Assembly: GCF_014279995.1 (NCBI RefSeq)
Contig: NZ_CP047935.1
Coordinates: 841,243-905,242, forward strand
DNA from: Synechococcus sp. BIOS-E4-1
GTDB lineage: Bacteria; Cyanobacteriota; Cyanobacteriia; PCC-6307; Cyanobiaceae
Direction: 5' to 3'
DNA length: 64,000 nucleotides
Shown: in pieces, positions 1 to 8,365 of the stretch
Position numbering within the stretch: position 1 is the first letter of the stretch
Layout: each line of letters opens with the position of its first letter
Position numbers and translations under genes: made by a program
Notes under the pieces: model-generated
Databases searched by the model: none
What the model saw: the letters and a program-made list of their open reading frames with translations, nothing else
What the model was told of the DNA's origin: nothing

Positions 1-101
1 TGATCGTCTGCTGTTCAGTTCCTGATGTCGATGCAAAGTTGGAGGAAACGGACCATATTCCTTCGCTCAGTGCTCTCTTAGCCAAGCGCAATCAGCTTTG
101 A
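1..101 (+). CDS. possible C-terminal tail of a protein cut by the window start
   Basis: The third forward frame is open from the window edge to a TGA at 99-101 and would give a 32-residue tail ending in LSALLAKRNQL. The composition looks protein-like, but I do not recognise the family and the frame is too short to prove coding. From 102 to 393 I see no convincing gene on either strand; the longer minus-strand frames there run into the lyase gene and look like shadows. Confidence 0.25.
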   Translation, partial: IVCCSVPDVDAKLEETDHIPSLSALLAKRNQL

Positions 102-393
102 CTTCGGCAGCTTGTTGGACTGATCAATGACGCCAACCCGAGGATCAGATCGTGAGTTTGTTCGCGAGGGCAAGGATCACGCCATTCGTGATGGCTCTAT
201 GAGAATGCGTGAGCTGCTCTTTCTGACAGCTTCTGGGCATCTTTGCCAAGGCAGGAAGCAATGCTGAGAGACGATCGCTATCTGGCTCTGAAGCCAGTCG
301 TGTCTCACTCTCAGGCCACAGCCTGGCCAACATGCAGGTTTGGGGCATGAGCGATTCCCCTGGATCAGATCGCTGCCCTGCGAAGATGGCCCG

Positions 394-864
394 ATGGATG
401 AGACCGCTTTCCCTCCAGCTGATCTGAAGGCGTTCCTCACACTGTGTGAGGGGTGCTGGATGAGCCTGCGCAGCCGCTTTGACCTGAGTGGCTCCGAGGA
501 GGATGACTGGCATACCAGTGACCGTGGCGAGGTGACTGTGACCCTGAGTACTCAGGCCGCTGATTCGGTCTTGTCGGTGCAGTCTGCCGATGGAGCCTCT
601 AGCGAACTTCGTTTTGCCAGCGATGGGAATCTTGTGGTCTTGGCTGGGGGGGCAGAGCGCAGTGGCGTCTGGCAGCTGCGAGCAGATGCCAGCCTCGAGC
701 TTGAACTCAAAGATGTTGTCTCGGCTGCCACCGTGTTGGAGCGCATCTGGTTCATCAAGCCCAATCTGCGTCTGCGCAGCACGACGGCCATCGCGACAGA
801 TGGGACCCCTCTTCAGGCGCGCTTCTGCTCCGAGATCCGGCGCGTGTCATCCCCTCAGGCCTGA
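394..864 (+). CDS. CpcS/CpeS-type phycobiliprotein lyase
   Basis: Predicted 156-residue lipocalin-like lyase that attaches a bilin chromophore to a cysteine of a phycobiliprotein subunit in the cytoplasm. The recognisable part is the C-terminal half, with the segment ERIWFIKPNLRLRST that matches the family consensus of a Trp-Phe followed by Pro-Asn-Leu-Arg, and the length fits the family (about 150-200). An upstream in-frame start at 340 exists, but the ATG at 394 gives the usual N-terminus, so I prefer it. It lies 3 bp upstream of trmD and is probably cotranscribed. Which subunit it serves cannot be read from the sequence; no phycobilisome genes are in the window. Confidence 0.8.
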   Translation: MDETAFPPADLKAFLTLCEGCWMSLRSRFDLSGSEEDDWHTSDRGEVTVTLSTQAADSVLSVQSADGASSELRFASDGNLVVLAGGAERSGVWQLRADASLELELKDVVSAATVLERIWFIKPNLRLRSTTAIATDGTPLQARFCSEIRRVSSPQA

Positions 865-867
865 GCC

Positions 868-1596
868 ATGGCGGCCTATCGCCTGGATGTGATCAGCCTG
901 GCGCCTCAGGCATTTGCGCCGCTCGCGGAACTTGGGGTGATCGGCAGAGCCTTTGCTGCGGGAGGGGCAGAGCTGCATCTGCATAACCCCCGCGATTACG
1001 CCACCGATCGCTACCGCAAGGTTGATGATGAGCCCTATGGCGGCGGTGCGGGCATGGTGCTCAAGCCTGAGCCGGTGTTCGCTGCCTTCGAGTCGATTCC
1101 TGTTTGCTCTCGGCGCCGGGTGCTGCTGATGACGCCTCAAGGCCAACCTTTGACCCAGGCCGATCTGCAGCGCTGGGCAGAGAGCCATGACCAGCTGGTA
1201 CTGCTCTGCGGTCATTACGAGGGCTTTGATGAACGCATTCGCTCACTGGCCGATGAGGAAGTGTCGCTTGGAGATTTCGTGCTTACCGGCGGGGAGCTGC
1301 CGGCTATGACGATCATCAACGGCGTGGTGCGTCTGTTGCCTGGAACCGTGGGAACGCCGGCCTCACTGGTGGAGGAAAGCCACAGCGACCTATTGCTGGA
1401 ACACCCGCATTACACGCGTCCCGCCGAGTTTCGGGGGATGACCGTGCCAGACGTGCTGCGCAGTGGCGACCATGGAGCCATTGCCAAATGGCGTCAGCAG
1501 CAACGTGAACAGCGCACCGCTGATCGACGCCCCGACCTGCTGGATCGCTGGAATCGGCGCTCCAACGCCGAGAATGACAACGTCGGCACGAACTGA
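868..1596 (+). CDS. trmD: tRNA (guanine-N1)-methyltransferase TrmD
   Basis: Makes m1G37 in tRNAs from S-adenosylmethionine, preventing +1 frameshifting. The 242-residue protein has the SPOUT trefoil-knot signature: the DEPYGGGAGMV segment, then LLCGHYEGFDERI and SLGDFVLTGGELP, followed by the HYTRP segment of the C-terminal tRNA-binding domain. Length is normal. It is tightly packed between the bilin lyase gene and ispF (12 bp to the next start), suggesting a plus-strand transcription unit running to larB. Confidence 0.97.
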   Translation: MAAYRLDVISLAPQAFAPLAELGVIGRAFAAGGAELHLHNPRDYATDRYRKVDDEPYGGGAGMVLKPEPVFAAFESIPVCSRRRVLLMTPQGQPLTQADLQRWAESHDQLVLLCGHYEGFDERIRSLADEEVSLGDFVLTGGELPAMTIINGVVRLLPGTVGTPASLVEESHSDLLLEHPHYTRPAEFRGMTVPDVLRSGDHGAIAKWRQQQREQRTADRRPDLLDRWNRRSNAENDNVGTN

Positions 1597-1608
1597 CCGC
1601 CAGTAAGC

Positions 1609-2094
1609 ATGAACCTCCGCATCGGCAATGGTTACGACACGCACCGGTTGGTGGAGGGGCGCCCTTTGATCCTGGGTGGTCAGCTTCTGGAGCATCCGGA
1701 AGGCCTGGGGTTAGATGGTCACAGCGATGCCGATGTGCTGGTCCATGCGGTGATGGATGCACTGCTTGGAGCGCTCTCGCTCGGTGATATCGGCAAGTAT
1801 TTCCCCCCCACTGATCCCCGTTGGAAGGGTGCGGATAGCTTGGTTCTGCTGGAGCAGGTCGTGGCGCTGGTGAAAGAACGCGGTTGGCAGGTTGTCAATG
1901 TGGATTCTGTCGTGATTGCTGAACGTCCCAAGCTCAAGCCACACATCGAGGCCATGCGTGGGGCGATTGCGCTGCGCATGGGGCTGGATCCTGATCAGGT
2001 GGGTGTGAAGGCGACCACCAACGAGCGGCTCGGACCCGAAGGACGGGAGGAGGGAATGTCTTGCCATGCCGTCGCGCTGCTGACCAGGCCATGA
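1609..2094 (+). CDS. ispF: 2-C-methyl-D-erythritol 2,4-cyclodiphosphate synthase
   Basis: Fifth enzyme of the MEP isoprenoid pathway; cyclises CDP-ME 2-phosphate to MEcPP with release of CMP, as a trimer with zinc. The 161-residue protein begins with the typical [11 protein letters not shown] (Asp and His zinc ligands) and carries [19 protein letters not shown] and the late [16 protein letters not shown] signature. Length is standard. The stop overlaps the start of the next gene (ATGA), which fits translational coupling. Confidence 0.97.
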   Translation: MNLRIGNGYDTHRLVEGRPLILGGQLLEHPEGLGLDGHSDADVLVHAVMDALLGALSLGDIGKYFPPTDPRWKGADSLVLLEQVVALVKERGWQVVNVDSVVIAERPKLKPHIEAMRGAIALRMGLDPDQVGVKATTNERLGPEGREEGMSCHAVALLTRP

Positions 2095-2537
2095 CCATGA
2101 AGCACTTGCGTAGAGATCTCCTTACTCTGATCTCCTCCTTTGCGGTGCTCCTGATCCTGATTTCCGGTAATCCCGATGTCAGTCTGGCCTGCTTTTCAGA
2201 TCTGGACGGCGGCCACGATGTTGCAGTGGTCGAGCATTTGCGCATTCAGGTTCCCAGTCGGAAACGCGAGGCCTGGATGGATGCGGAACGTGGCAGCTGG
2301 CAGCCCTGGCTTGCCAGGCAGGAAGGATTCGTCGGCCGGGATCTGCTCTGGGATCCTGAAACCGAGGAAGGAACGATCCTGGTTGGCTGGAGCAGCCGTA
2401 AAGCTTGGAAGGCGATCCCCCAGCTCGAGGTTGAGGCAGTCCAGGAGCGTTTCGAGCAACTGGCCCGTGAATCCACCGGTCAGAAGAAAGGCAATCCCTT
2501 CCCTTTGGTCTTTGAAGGCGAGTTGTTGCCGCCGTGA
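2091..2537 (+). CDS. TIGR03792-like secreted protein
   Basis: A 148-residue protein with an N-terminal hydrophobic signal or anchor (residues about 8-26, ending near a Cys), then the small alpha/beta domain seen in cyanobacterial TIGR03792 proteins: [12 protein letters not shown], a Trp-rich [15 protein letters not shown] segment and [11 protein letters not shown]. The fold resembles antibiotic-biosynthesis-monooxygenase dimers, but no activity is established. The ATG at 2091 overlaps the ispF stop as ATGA; an ATG two codons later is equally possible. The end overlaps larB by 4 bp, so it sits inside a coupled ispF-larB run. Confidence 0.75.
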   Translation: MTMKHLRRDLLTLISSFAVLLILISGNPDVSLACFSDLDGGHDVAVVEHLRIQVPSRKREAWMDAERGSWQPWLARQEGFVGRDLLWDPETEEGTILVGWSSRKAWKAIPQLEVEAVQERFEQLARESTGQKKGNPFPLVFEGELLPP

Positions 2538-3199
2538 CGTTCCAGGAGGCACGCCTCGATCTGACGCGCCGCCATCGGCTTGGCATGGTCGAGGCGGTTT
2601 GGGGTGAGCACAAGAGCGCTGATCAAATCGTGGCCATCCTGCGAAGCATGCAGTCGGCAGGTGAGCTTGCACTGGTGACCAGAGTTGATGCAATCAAGTC
2701 GGCAGCTGTAGTGAATCTCTGTCCTGCTGTTCAGGTGCATGAGCAGGCTGCCTGTCTCACCCTCGGTGAGATTCCGGCCACGAGGCAAGCCACTCAGGTG
2801 GCTGTGCTCAGTGGTGGAACGAGTGATCGTCGCGTGGCGGAGGAAGCCTCTCTGGCTCTGAGCGTTCATGGGGTTGCCAGCAAGTCTTTTCTGGATGTGG
2901 GTGTTGCCGGTCTGCACCGTCTGCTGGATGTGCTGCCTGAGCTCACATCGATGTCGGTGCTGATTACCTGTGCAGGGATGGAGGGAGCTCTGCCGACGGT
3001 GCTGGCAGGTCTTGTCCCTCAGCCGGTCATCGGTGTGCCGGTGTCTGTGGGCTATGGGGTCAGCGCAGGTGGTCGGGCTGCTCTCGATGGCATGCTCGCC
3101 AGCTGTGCTCCGGGTCTGAGCGTTGTGAACATCGACAACGGCTATGGCGCTGCGATGGCGGCTCTGCGCATCCTCAAGGGAGTGGCTTCTCAGGACTGA
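2534..3199 (+). CDS. larB: LarB-type pyridinium-3,5-biscarboxylic acid mononucleotide synthase
   Basis: A 221-residue member of the PurE/LarB family. LarB carboxylates nicotinic acid adenine dinucleotide in nickel-pincer cofactor synthesis. Evidence is the PurE-like core VAVLSGGTSDRRVAEEA (about residues 91-107), ITCAGMEGALPTVLAGL and the glycine-rich PVSVGYGVSAGG segment. The GTG start overlaps the upstream stop (GTGA). No larC or larE is in view, so the function is from family knowledge only. In older annotations this family appears as a phosphoribosyl-aminoimidazole carboxylase. Confidence 0.85.
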   Translation: MTFQEARLDLTRRHRLGMVEAVWGEHKSADQIVAILRSMQSAGELALVTRVDAIKSAAVVNLCPAVQVHEQAACLTLGEIPATRQATQVAVLSGGTSDRRVAEEASLALSVHGVASKSFLDVGVAGLHRLLDVLPELTSMSVLITCAGMEGALPTVLAGLVPQPVIGVPVSVGYGVSAGGRAALDGMLASCAPGLSVVNIDNGYGAAMAALRILKGVASQD

Positions 3200-3369
3200 G
3201 AAGGGTGCGGCTGGCTGGGCAACAGTGGTTGCACCGGTTCACTGGAGTCGATGTCAAGCAAGGTTTCCACCCAGAGCCGCATCGATCGCGGTAACAGGTT
3301 TTGCTCGTAGCGGTGCAGCGCTTCAACCAACACGGTTGAGTTGACCCAATGAGGTGATCGTGCGCGCAT
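3190..3369 (-). CDS. short conserved-looking protein of unknown function
   Basis: A 59-codon frame starting with ATG at 3369 and ending at 3190, convergent with larB and overlapping its last 10 bp. The protein reads as a plausible helix (VEALHRYEQNLLPRSMRLWVETL) followed by a Pro/Gln/Ser-rich tail, and third positions are GC-rich like the neighbours. It fills an otherwise empty 294-bp gap. I do not recognise the family; existence is inferred from reading-frame quality alone. Confidence 0.55.
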   Translation of the reverse strand: MRARSPHWVNSTVLVEALHRYEQNLLPRSMRLWVETLLDIDSSEPVQPLLPSQPHPSQS

Positions 3370-3493
3370 CGTTGCTGGGCGACACGCGAACCTTGGATGC
3401 AGGTTGTCCTCTCAGCAAGAGGGGACAATTCAGGTTCCGGATTGTTGTCGGTTCAGTCCAGAAACGGCTCAGTCCAGAAACGGCCTTGATCGA

Positions 3494-4456
3494 TCAGAGG
3501 TGCTGGAGATTCGGATAGGCCGTGACCAGCTCATCGGCGCTGAGAACATCGCCGACTCCATCCGGTTGCCAGATCACTTCAAGGGCCATCAAATCGCTGG
3601 ATGCCGTGGAACCGAGGATGCGCAACGACTCGCGCAGCTGTTCGCCGTTATCGGCCTGCTTGAGTTTGACCGCGCTGCGGCTGGCCACCAAAACGGTGAC
3701 AACGATGAATTCACTGGTGGCATCAGCATCGCCGCGCGATGCGAGGTCGCTGCCAGCGGACTGAACACCACCCACGTTGGTGGTGAGTTCTTCGCGCAGC
3801 TTGCTGCGCTCGGTCATCGACAGTCGGTTGAAGGTTGATTCAGCCGCATTGAACGGCACGCTGCCGGACTCCACGTTGGCGTAAACCCACAGGTCCGGCT
3901 GACGCAGCAGCGCCAGGGTGGTGTCCTGCAGCACCCGTTGCAGACCGCTGGAGCTGCTGGTGTCGGCGCTGCTGGCGAGTTGACGCAGGTCGCTCTGCAG
4001 ATCCTTGGCGCTGGCGAGCAGACCAATCTGGAGCTGCAGCAGAGACACCGGGCCCATTGCAATTTCACGTGGACGCTCGTAGCCGCCCATCGCTGGACGA
4101 CCAGCTCCTGCTCCTGCGCCGCGAAAGGCATTCACAAGCACACCGACAAACGCCATCAGGACCATGAAGCCCAGCAGGCCGCCGCCACCGAATCCGAAGA
4201 ACGGAATGATGAAGGGGAAGCCAATGCCACCGCCGTAGCCACGGTTGTAACCACCCCCCATGCCACCGCCGCGATACCCACCGGTGCGGGGCATGGTGGG
4301 CGCCCGGAAACTGCCTCCGCCGATCCGCCCGCCGCGAGCCGCGTCACTCGGCAGCGGGTGGAAGATCAGCAGCCCGACCATCAGCACCGGCACCATGAGG
4401 CCGGAAAGCCAGCGTCGCAGCTGAATCAGGGCGGAACGATTCGGCAATTGGGCCAA
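3494..4456 (-). CDS. DUF1517 membrane protein
   Basis: About 320 residues. A hydrophobic N-terminal segment (VPVLMVGLLIFHPLPSDAA) is followed by a Gly/Arg-rich region (RGGRIGGGSFRAP and GYRGGGMGGGYNRGYGGG), a second membrane segment around FIIPFFGFGGGGLLGFMVLMAF and a soluble C-terminal domain of about 200 residues, which is the DUF1517 layout of cyanobacteria and plastids. Function is unknown; a thylakoid or plasma membrane location is likely. The start is uncertain: GTG at 4525 overlaps thiS by 44 bp, TTG at 4456 keeps an Arg-rich n-region, ATG at 4396 loses it. It is the last gene of a thiE-thiS-DUF1517 run. Confidence 0.8.
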   Translation of the reverse strand: MAQLPNRSALIQLRRWLSGLMVPVLMVGLLIFHPLPSDAARGGRIGGGSFRAPTMPRTGGYRGGGMGGGYNRGYGGGIGFPFIIPFFGFGGGGLLGFMVLMAFVGVLVNAFRGAGAGAGRPAMGGYERPREIAMGPVSLLQLQIGLLASAKDLQSDLRQLASSADTSSSSGLQRVLQDTTLALLRQPDLWVYANVESGSVPFNAAESTFNRLSMTERSKLREELTTNVGGVQSAGSDLASRGDADATSEFIVVTVLVASRSAVKLKQADNGEQLRESLRILGSTASSDLMALEVIWQPDGVGDVLSADELVTAYPNLQHL

Positions 4457-4481
4457 AGTGGCGTTGAAAGCTGGGCTGATC

Positions 4482-4709
4482 CTAGGAACCCCCGCCAACG
4501 ATGGTGACGATCTCGAGGCTGTCACCGTCCTTGACGTGCTGCTCTGCCCAGCGATCAGGGGTGAGGATCAGTCCGTTGAATTCCACCACCACCAACTTGG
4601 GATGATGGCCAAGCGCTTCAACCACCTGATCCAGATGGGTGAGACCTGCCTTCAGGTTGCGCTGTTCGCCGTTCACCGTGAGCTGCATTGGCTGAAACGA
4701 GTGGATCAA
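4482..4709 (-). CDS. thiS: sulfur carrier protein ThiS
   Basis: A 75-residue ubiquitin-fold protein that carries the thiocarboxylate sulfur used to build the thiazole ring of thiamine. It shows the beta-grasp pattern (MQLTVNGEQRNL, VVEFNGLILTPDRW, DGDSLEIVTIVGGGS). The C-terminus ends Gly-Gly-Gly-Ser rather than a bare Gly-Gly; marine picocyanobacterial ThiS often has one extra residue, but if not trimmed it would block adenylation. It lies 46 bp downstream of thiE on the same strand, consistent with a thiamine operon. Confidence 0.9.
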   Translation of the reverse strand: MIHSFQPMQLTVNGEQRNLKAGLTHLDQVVEALGHHPKLVVVEFNGLILTPDRWAEQHVKDGDSLEIVTIVGGGS

Positions 4710-4755
4710 TGAAACCAGATCGCCAGTGAAGCGGAACCCTGCCAGTTGAAGGGGC

Positions 4756-5817
4756 TCAGCCGAGCTGCGTCAGCAGCTGGCGAGCTGCGGCAGCCGGATC
4801 GCTCGCTCCCATGATTGCGCTCACCACCGCCACTCGGGTGGCGCCCGCCGTCAGAACCTCAGTGATGTTGTCGCCGTTGATGCCGCCGATGGCGAACCAG
4901 GGGACTGTGGCTGAATGCTCGGCTTGTCGCACCCAATCCAACCCTGCCGGTTTGCGATCAGCCTTGGTGGCGGTGGCAAAGACCGGCCCGACCCCCAGGT
5001 AGTCGGCACCTTGCTCCTGGGCCACGAGTAATTGATCGAGTCGGTGGGTGCTGCGACCAATCAGTTTGTCGGGACCCATCAGCTGACGCGCCTCTGAATG
5101 GGGCACATCATCCTGGCCGAGATGCACTCCATCGGCATCCACGAGCAATGCCAGATCGATGCGGTCGTTGATGATCAGCAACGCCTGGTGTGCCTGGCAC
5201 AGCCCGGCAAGCTGACGTGCTTCCTGCAGTTTCAGTGCATCAGCTCCTTGCTTGCACCGGTACTGCACGAGCGAAACGCCTGCTCGCAGAGCCAGTTCCA
5301 CCCGCTTCAACATCTCACCGCTCGCTTCGTCGCCGCCGGGATTGGTAATCAGGCACAACCGTGAGCGTTCCAGGCGCTGATGCCGTTGGTTCTGCCCGCA
5401 GGCCTCCAGGATGCGCACCTCATGGTCGTAGAGCGCATAACGAACGTTTGCCGCAGTCTGTGCCAGCTCGGCATCACTGTTGCGCGCGAATTCTTCAATC
5501 ACCCGCAAGGCTTCTTGCACCCTGCTGGCATTGGCTTTCAAAATCTGAGTGCTGTCGGTGCGGGTCTGCTGAGCAGGATGACTGAGCCCTGCAGCGGTAT
5601 CGGTGGCGGTGGAACGTGCCTGTCTGTAGCAGTCGGCGTGCTGTTGTCCCAGCTGCTGGCGCCAGTCCTTCAGCGGCACCACCAGGTCCTGCCGGTCCAG
5701 TCCGAAACGACACCAGTCCTCGATCACCCGCAAGCCTTCCCGGGCTCGGTCGAGGTTGGCATCGATCAGCCTGGCGATACGCGTGTCAGTGCTGGGGGCG
5801 ACGTGCATCCATTCCAT
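4756..5817 (-). CDS. thiE: thiamine-phosphate synthase, long cyanobacterial form
   Basis: Joins HMP-pyrophosphate and thiazole phosphate to thiamine phosphate. The 353-residue protein has the cyanobacterial N-terminal extension of about 140 residues (ARLIDANLDRAREGLRVIEDW, then QEALRVIEEFAR) and a C-terminal TIM-barrel ThiE domain with LALLVDADGVHLGQDD, GADYLGVGPVFATATK and WFAIGGING. ThiS and DUF1517 follow on the same strand. The start could be ATG at 5817 or 5808. I see no TPP riboswitch in the short leader. Confidence 0.95.
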   Translation of the reverse strand: MEWMHVAPSTDTRIARLIDANLDRAREGLRVIEDWCRFGLDRQDLVVPLKDWRQQLGQQHADCYRQARSTATDTAAGLSHPAQQTRTDSTQILKANASRVQEALRVIEEFARNSDAELAQTAANVRYALYDHEVRILEACGQNQRHQRLERSRLCLITNPGGDEASGEMLKRVELALRAGVSLVQYRCKQGADALKLQEARQLAGLCQAHQALLIINDRIDLALLVDADGVHLGQDDVPHSEARQLMGPDKLIGRSTHRLDQLLVAQEQGADYLGVGPVFATATKADRKPAGLDWVRQAEHSATVPWFAIGGINGDNITEVLTAGATRVAVVSAIMGASDPAAAARQLLTQLG

Positions 5818-5837
5818 GGCACTGTGGGCAGGATCTC

Positions 5838-5972
5838 ATGTCTGGTGTGGCGATGGAGAACGGTGGATCAGAAAGCACGATGCATGTTCTGGTGTGGGGC
5901 ATCGGTCTTCTCGGTGGCATCGGCGTTTTCATCGTGTGGGGCCTGACCAACGCCTACCCAGCGGTGTCCTGA
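5838..5972 (+). CDS. single-span small membrane protein
   Basis: A 44-codon frame from ATG 5838 (alternatives at 5853 and 5880). The last 30 residues form one clear transmembrane helix (HVLVWGIGLLGGIGVFIVWGL) followed by TNAYPAVS. It is divergent from thiE and overlaps the end of ribF by 19 bp tail to tail. Small single-span proteins like this are frequent subunits of photosynthetic complexes, but this one does not match any subunit I know, so no function is assigned. Confidence 0.5.
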   Translation: MSGVAMENGGSESTMHVLVWGIGLLGGIGVFIVWGLTNAYPAVS

Positions 5973-6892
5973 AGCCGAGCTCTCGCCTGCTGGGCATCAC
6001 GACTGATCTGGTCACTCAGTTCCTCAAGGCCTGAGAAGCGTTGTTGGCCGCGCAGGCGCTCCACGGGTTCCACCCGCAGAATTCGGCCCACCAGTTCGCG
6101 GCTGGCGTCGAGCAGATGCACCTCCACCGCTGAAGGCGATGCTGGATCCACGGTGGGTTGAGGGCCGAGGTTCATCACTGCAGGAAGTGCGTGCGTCTCG
6201 TTGTCGACCCAGGCCCGCGCGGCATAGACCCCCAATCCAGGCAGGAATTTTCTGCCGTCGACCTGCAGGTTGGCGGTCGGCCATCCCAGCTTTCTGCCGA
6301 GGCCGCGGCCTTGCACAACCTCGCCTTGGAAGCGGTAAGGCCGTTGAAGGAGTTCACTGGCTGTTGTGAGGTCGCCCTCTGAGAGGGCCTCACGGATGCG
6401 ACTGCTGCTCATGCGACCACCAGGGTCTTCCAGAATCGGCAGCACGCTCACCATCACATCGGCGGCCTCCGCCAAGCTGCTCAGCGTGTCGGCACCCCCC
6501 TCGCGTCCTCGCCCAAAACGGAAGTTAGCGCCAATGGCGATGTGACGTGCCTGCAACGTGCCAATCAGAATCTGATCAACAAACTCGGCAGCACTGAACT
6601 GGGCCAGCTGGCGGTCGAAGGGAACCAGCACCAACTGCCTGATCCCTAGTGGTTCGAGCAGATGCAGCTTTTCGTCAGGCAGATCAAGGCGGAGTCTTGG
6701 TTCGCCATGCAAAACCTCGCGCGGGTGTGGCCAGAAACTTACCACCGTGGGGACTCCACCTGCCGGGTGCTGGCACACGGCTTGGATCACCCGCCGGTGG
6801 CCGGCATGCAGCCCATCGAAGCTGCCCAGCGCCAGGGCGGTGGGCATGCGGGCCTCCTCAGGGGAGCAGAGAGGAATCAACGGGCCGTGCAC
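5954..6892 (-). CDS. ribF: bifunctional riboflavin kinase/FAD synthetase
   Basis: Converts riboflavin to FMN and FMN to FAD. The 312-residue protein has the adenylyltransferase domain first (ALGSFDGLHAGHRRVI, the IGANFRFGRGREG segment and GRMSSSRIREAL), then the flavokinase domain (QGRGLGRKLGWPTANLQ, and the conserved VMNLGPQPTV). Length is normal. The start at 6892 keeps the IPLCSPEEAR leader that picocyanobacterial homologues usually have; an internal ATG at 6847 is less likely. Confidence 0.96.
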   Translation of the reverse strand: MHGPLIPLCSPEEARMPTALALGSFDGLHAGHRRVIQAVCQHPAGGVPTVVSFWPHPREVLHGEPRLRLDLPDEKLHLLEPLGIRQLVLVPFDRQLAQFSAAEFVDQILIGTLQARHIAIGANFRFGRGREGGADTLSSLAEAADVMVSVLPILEDPGGRMSSSRIREALSEGDLTTASELLQRPYRFQGEVVQGRGLGRKLGWPTANLQVDGRKFLPGLGVYAARAWVDNETHALPAVMNLGPQPTVDPASPSAVEVHLLDASRELVGRILRVEPVERLRGQQRFSGLEELSDQISRDAQQARARLQDTAG

Positions 6893-6939
6893 GGTGCAGT
6901 GGTTGATGGCAAGTTTGGACGACAGACCTCCTCGCCCGC

Positions 6940-7500
6940 ATGGCCGATCGGCTCGACTTCCAGCTGCTGGCCCTTGGCCTGCGGCGCACTGCCTGGATCC
7001 GTTTCTGGATTCAGACCGCTCTCGGTGTGGTGGTGGTGGGGGTGCTGTTGTTCAACAACATCGGTGGCAGCCTGTCCCGCAACGCCGATCGGGCCGTTGG
7101 CTTGAGCCCGGGCCTGTCGCTGACCACGCTGTCGTTTTTAGTCCTGTTGTTCAGCCTCTGGCAGGGGTGGTTGATCGTGCGTCTTGGCCGTGCTCTAGAC
7201 AGTGGCGCCCGCCCCAGCCGCGGTGAGGCCAGTCGTCTGCTCAAACGTGGAATTTTTGCGGACCTGCTGGGATTGGTTTTCGCGTCGATCGGGTATCAAT
7301 CTCTGGCCGGAGCCCTGTTTGTGCAGGCGTCCTCTCAGACTCCTGGCATTGCCATCGGTGGTGCTGGCACAGCAGAAAACCTGGCGATCACTTCACTGGA
7401 GATGCTCTCGGTGTTGAGCAACACCCAGGTGCTGTTCGCCCATCTGATCGGCTTGCTGTTCTCGCTCTGGATGCTGCAGCGGATCTACCGGACCCGCTGA
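6940..7500 (+). CDS. DUF3611 integral membrane protein
   Basis: A 186-residue protein with about four hydrophobic segments (around residues 18-40, 58-78, 105-130 and 155-180) and the [17 protein letters not shown] segment typical of the cyanobacterial/plastid DUF3611 family. Function is unknown. It is divergent from ribF (47 bp apart), so both promoters must lie in or near that short gap, and its 3' end overlaps the end of the surE frame by 16 bp on the opposite strand. Confidence 0.8.
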   Translation: MADRLDFQLLALGLRRTAWIRFWIQTALGVVVVGVLLFNNIGGSLSRNADRAVGLSPGLSLTTLSFLVLLFSLWQGWLIVRLGRALDSGARPSRGEASRLLKRGIFADLLGLVFASIGYQSLAGALFVQASSQTPGIAIGGAGTAENLAITSLEMLSVLSNTQVLFAHLIGLLFSLWMLQRIYRTR

Positions 7501-8294
7501 CCATCAATTTCAACTTGGGGCAGGCCACTCAGTGATCCGCGCCAGAACAGTTCCGGCTCAATTGGTGTGAGCGAGGGTGAATTGCTTCCGATCTGGGCCA
7601 CGTCTGTGGGCCAGTCGCGGGGACCATCGCCCCCTGACTTCAGGTCTTCGACCAGTTTCCCCGCCAGCCAGTAATACGAACGACCCTGCGGATCGGTTCG
7701 CGGACTGAACTGCTCCCTGTATCGACGAATCGACAGCCTGGTCCAGCGCATCGGCCCCATGATCTCAGGCTTGCAGGGGGGCAGGTTCAGGTTGAGCAGC
7801 AGATTGGTAGGCTAGCCCTCCCGCAGCGCTGATTCAGCCGTATCCATAGCCAGCACAGCGGCCCCCTCGAATTCCCGCCATTTGAAGCAGGCACTGCTCA
7901 CCGCCATGGCCGGACGGCCTTCCAGGGTGCCTTCCAACGCCGCTGCCACGGTGCCTGAGCAGAAGATGTCGGTGCCGAGATTCGGACCGTGATTGATGCC
8001 CGACAGCACCAGGTCCGGCGGGGTCTCCAGCAGTTCACAGATGGCCAGTTTCACGCAATCGGCAGGGGTCCCACTGCAGGCCCAGGCTGTGATGCCCTGG
8101 CCGAACAGCTGGTCGGCCCGCTCAGCTCGGATCGGATGCTGAAGGGTGATGCCATGGCCGGTTGCCGAGCGTTCTTTGTCGGGGCAGACCACGGCCACCT
8201 GATGGCCCCGGGCCGCGGCGGCCCGGGCCAGGGCCTTGATTCCATCGGCGAAGATGCCGTCGTCATTGCTGATCAGAATCCGCAGCGGGGCCAT
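7485..8294 (-). pseudogene. surE: surE (5'/3'-nucleotidase) interrupted by an in-frame TAG
   Basis: SurE dephosphorylates nucleoside monophosphates. The first 160 codons from ATG 8294 look intact ([14 protein letters not shown] with the metal-binding Asp pair, [22 protein letters not shown]). Codon 161 is TAG (7812-7814), after which the same frame continues cleanly for 107 codons with the family's C-terminal half ([19 protein letters not shown]). From memory of homologues the residue expected there is Trp, so TGG to TAG would explain it. The truncated product keeps the catalytic core but loses the segment used for dimer exchange. Could be a real null allele, a sequencing error or readthrough. 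Confidence 0.85.
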
Positions 8295-8365
8295 GGGGTT
8301 GCGTACCGGTGGGGCGAACCTAGACGTGATCACTGCTTACAGTCAGCTGTTGTGATGTCAAAGCC

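Noticed and set aside
3938-4507. Plus-strand frame (189 codons) across the DUF1517 gene
   Set aside because: Antisense to a recognised family; the product is Ala/Thr/His-rich and implausible.
4700-5900. TPP riboswitch in front of the thiamine genes
   Set aside because: The leader before thiE is very short and I saw no TPP-aptamer core sequences.
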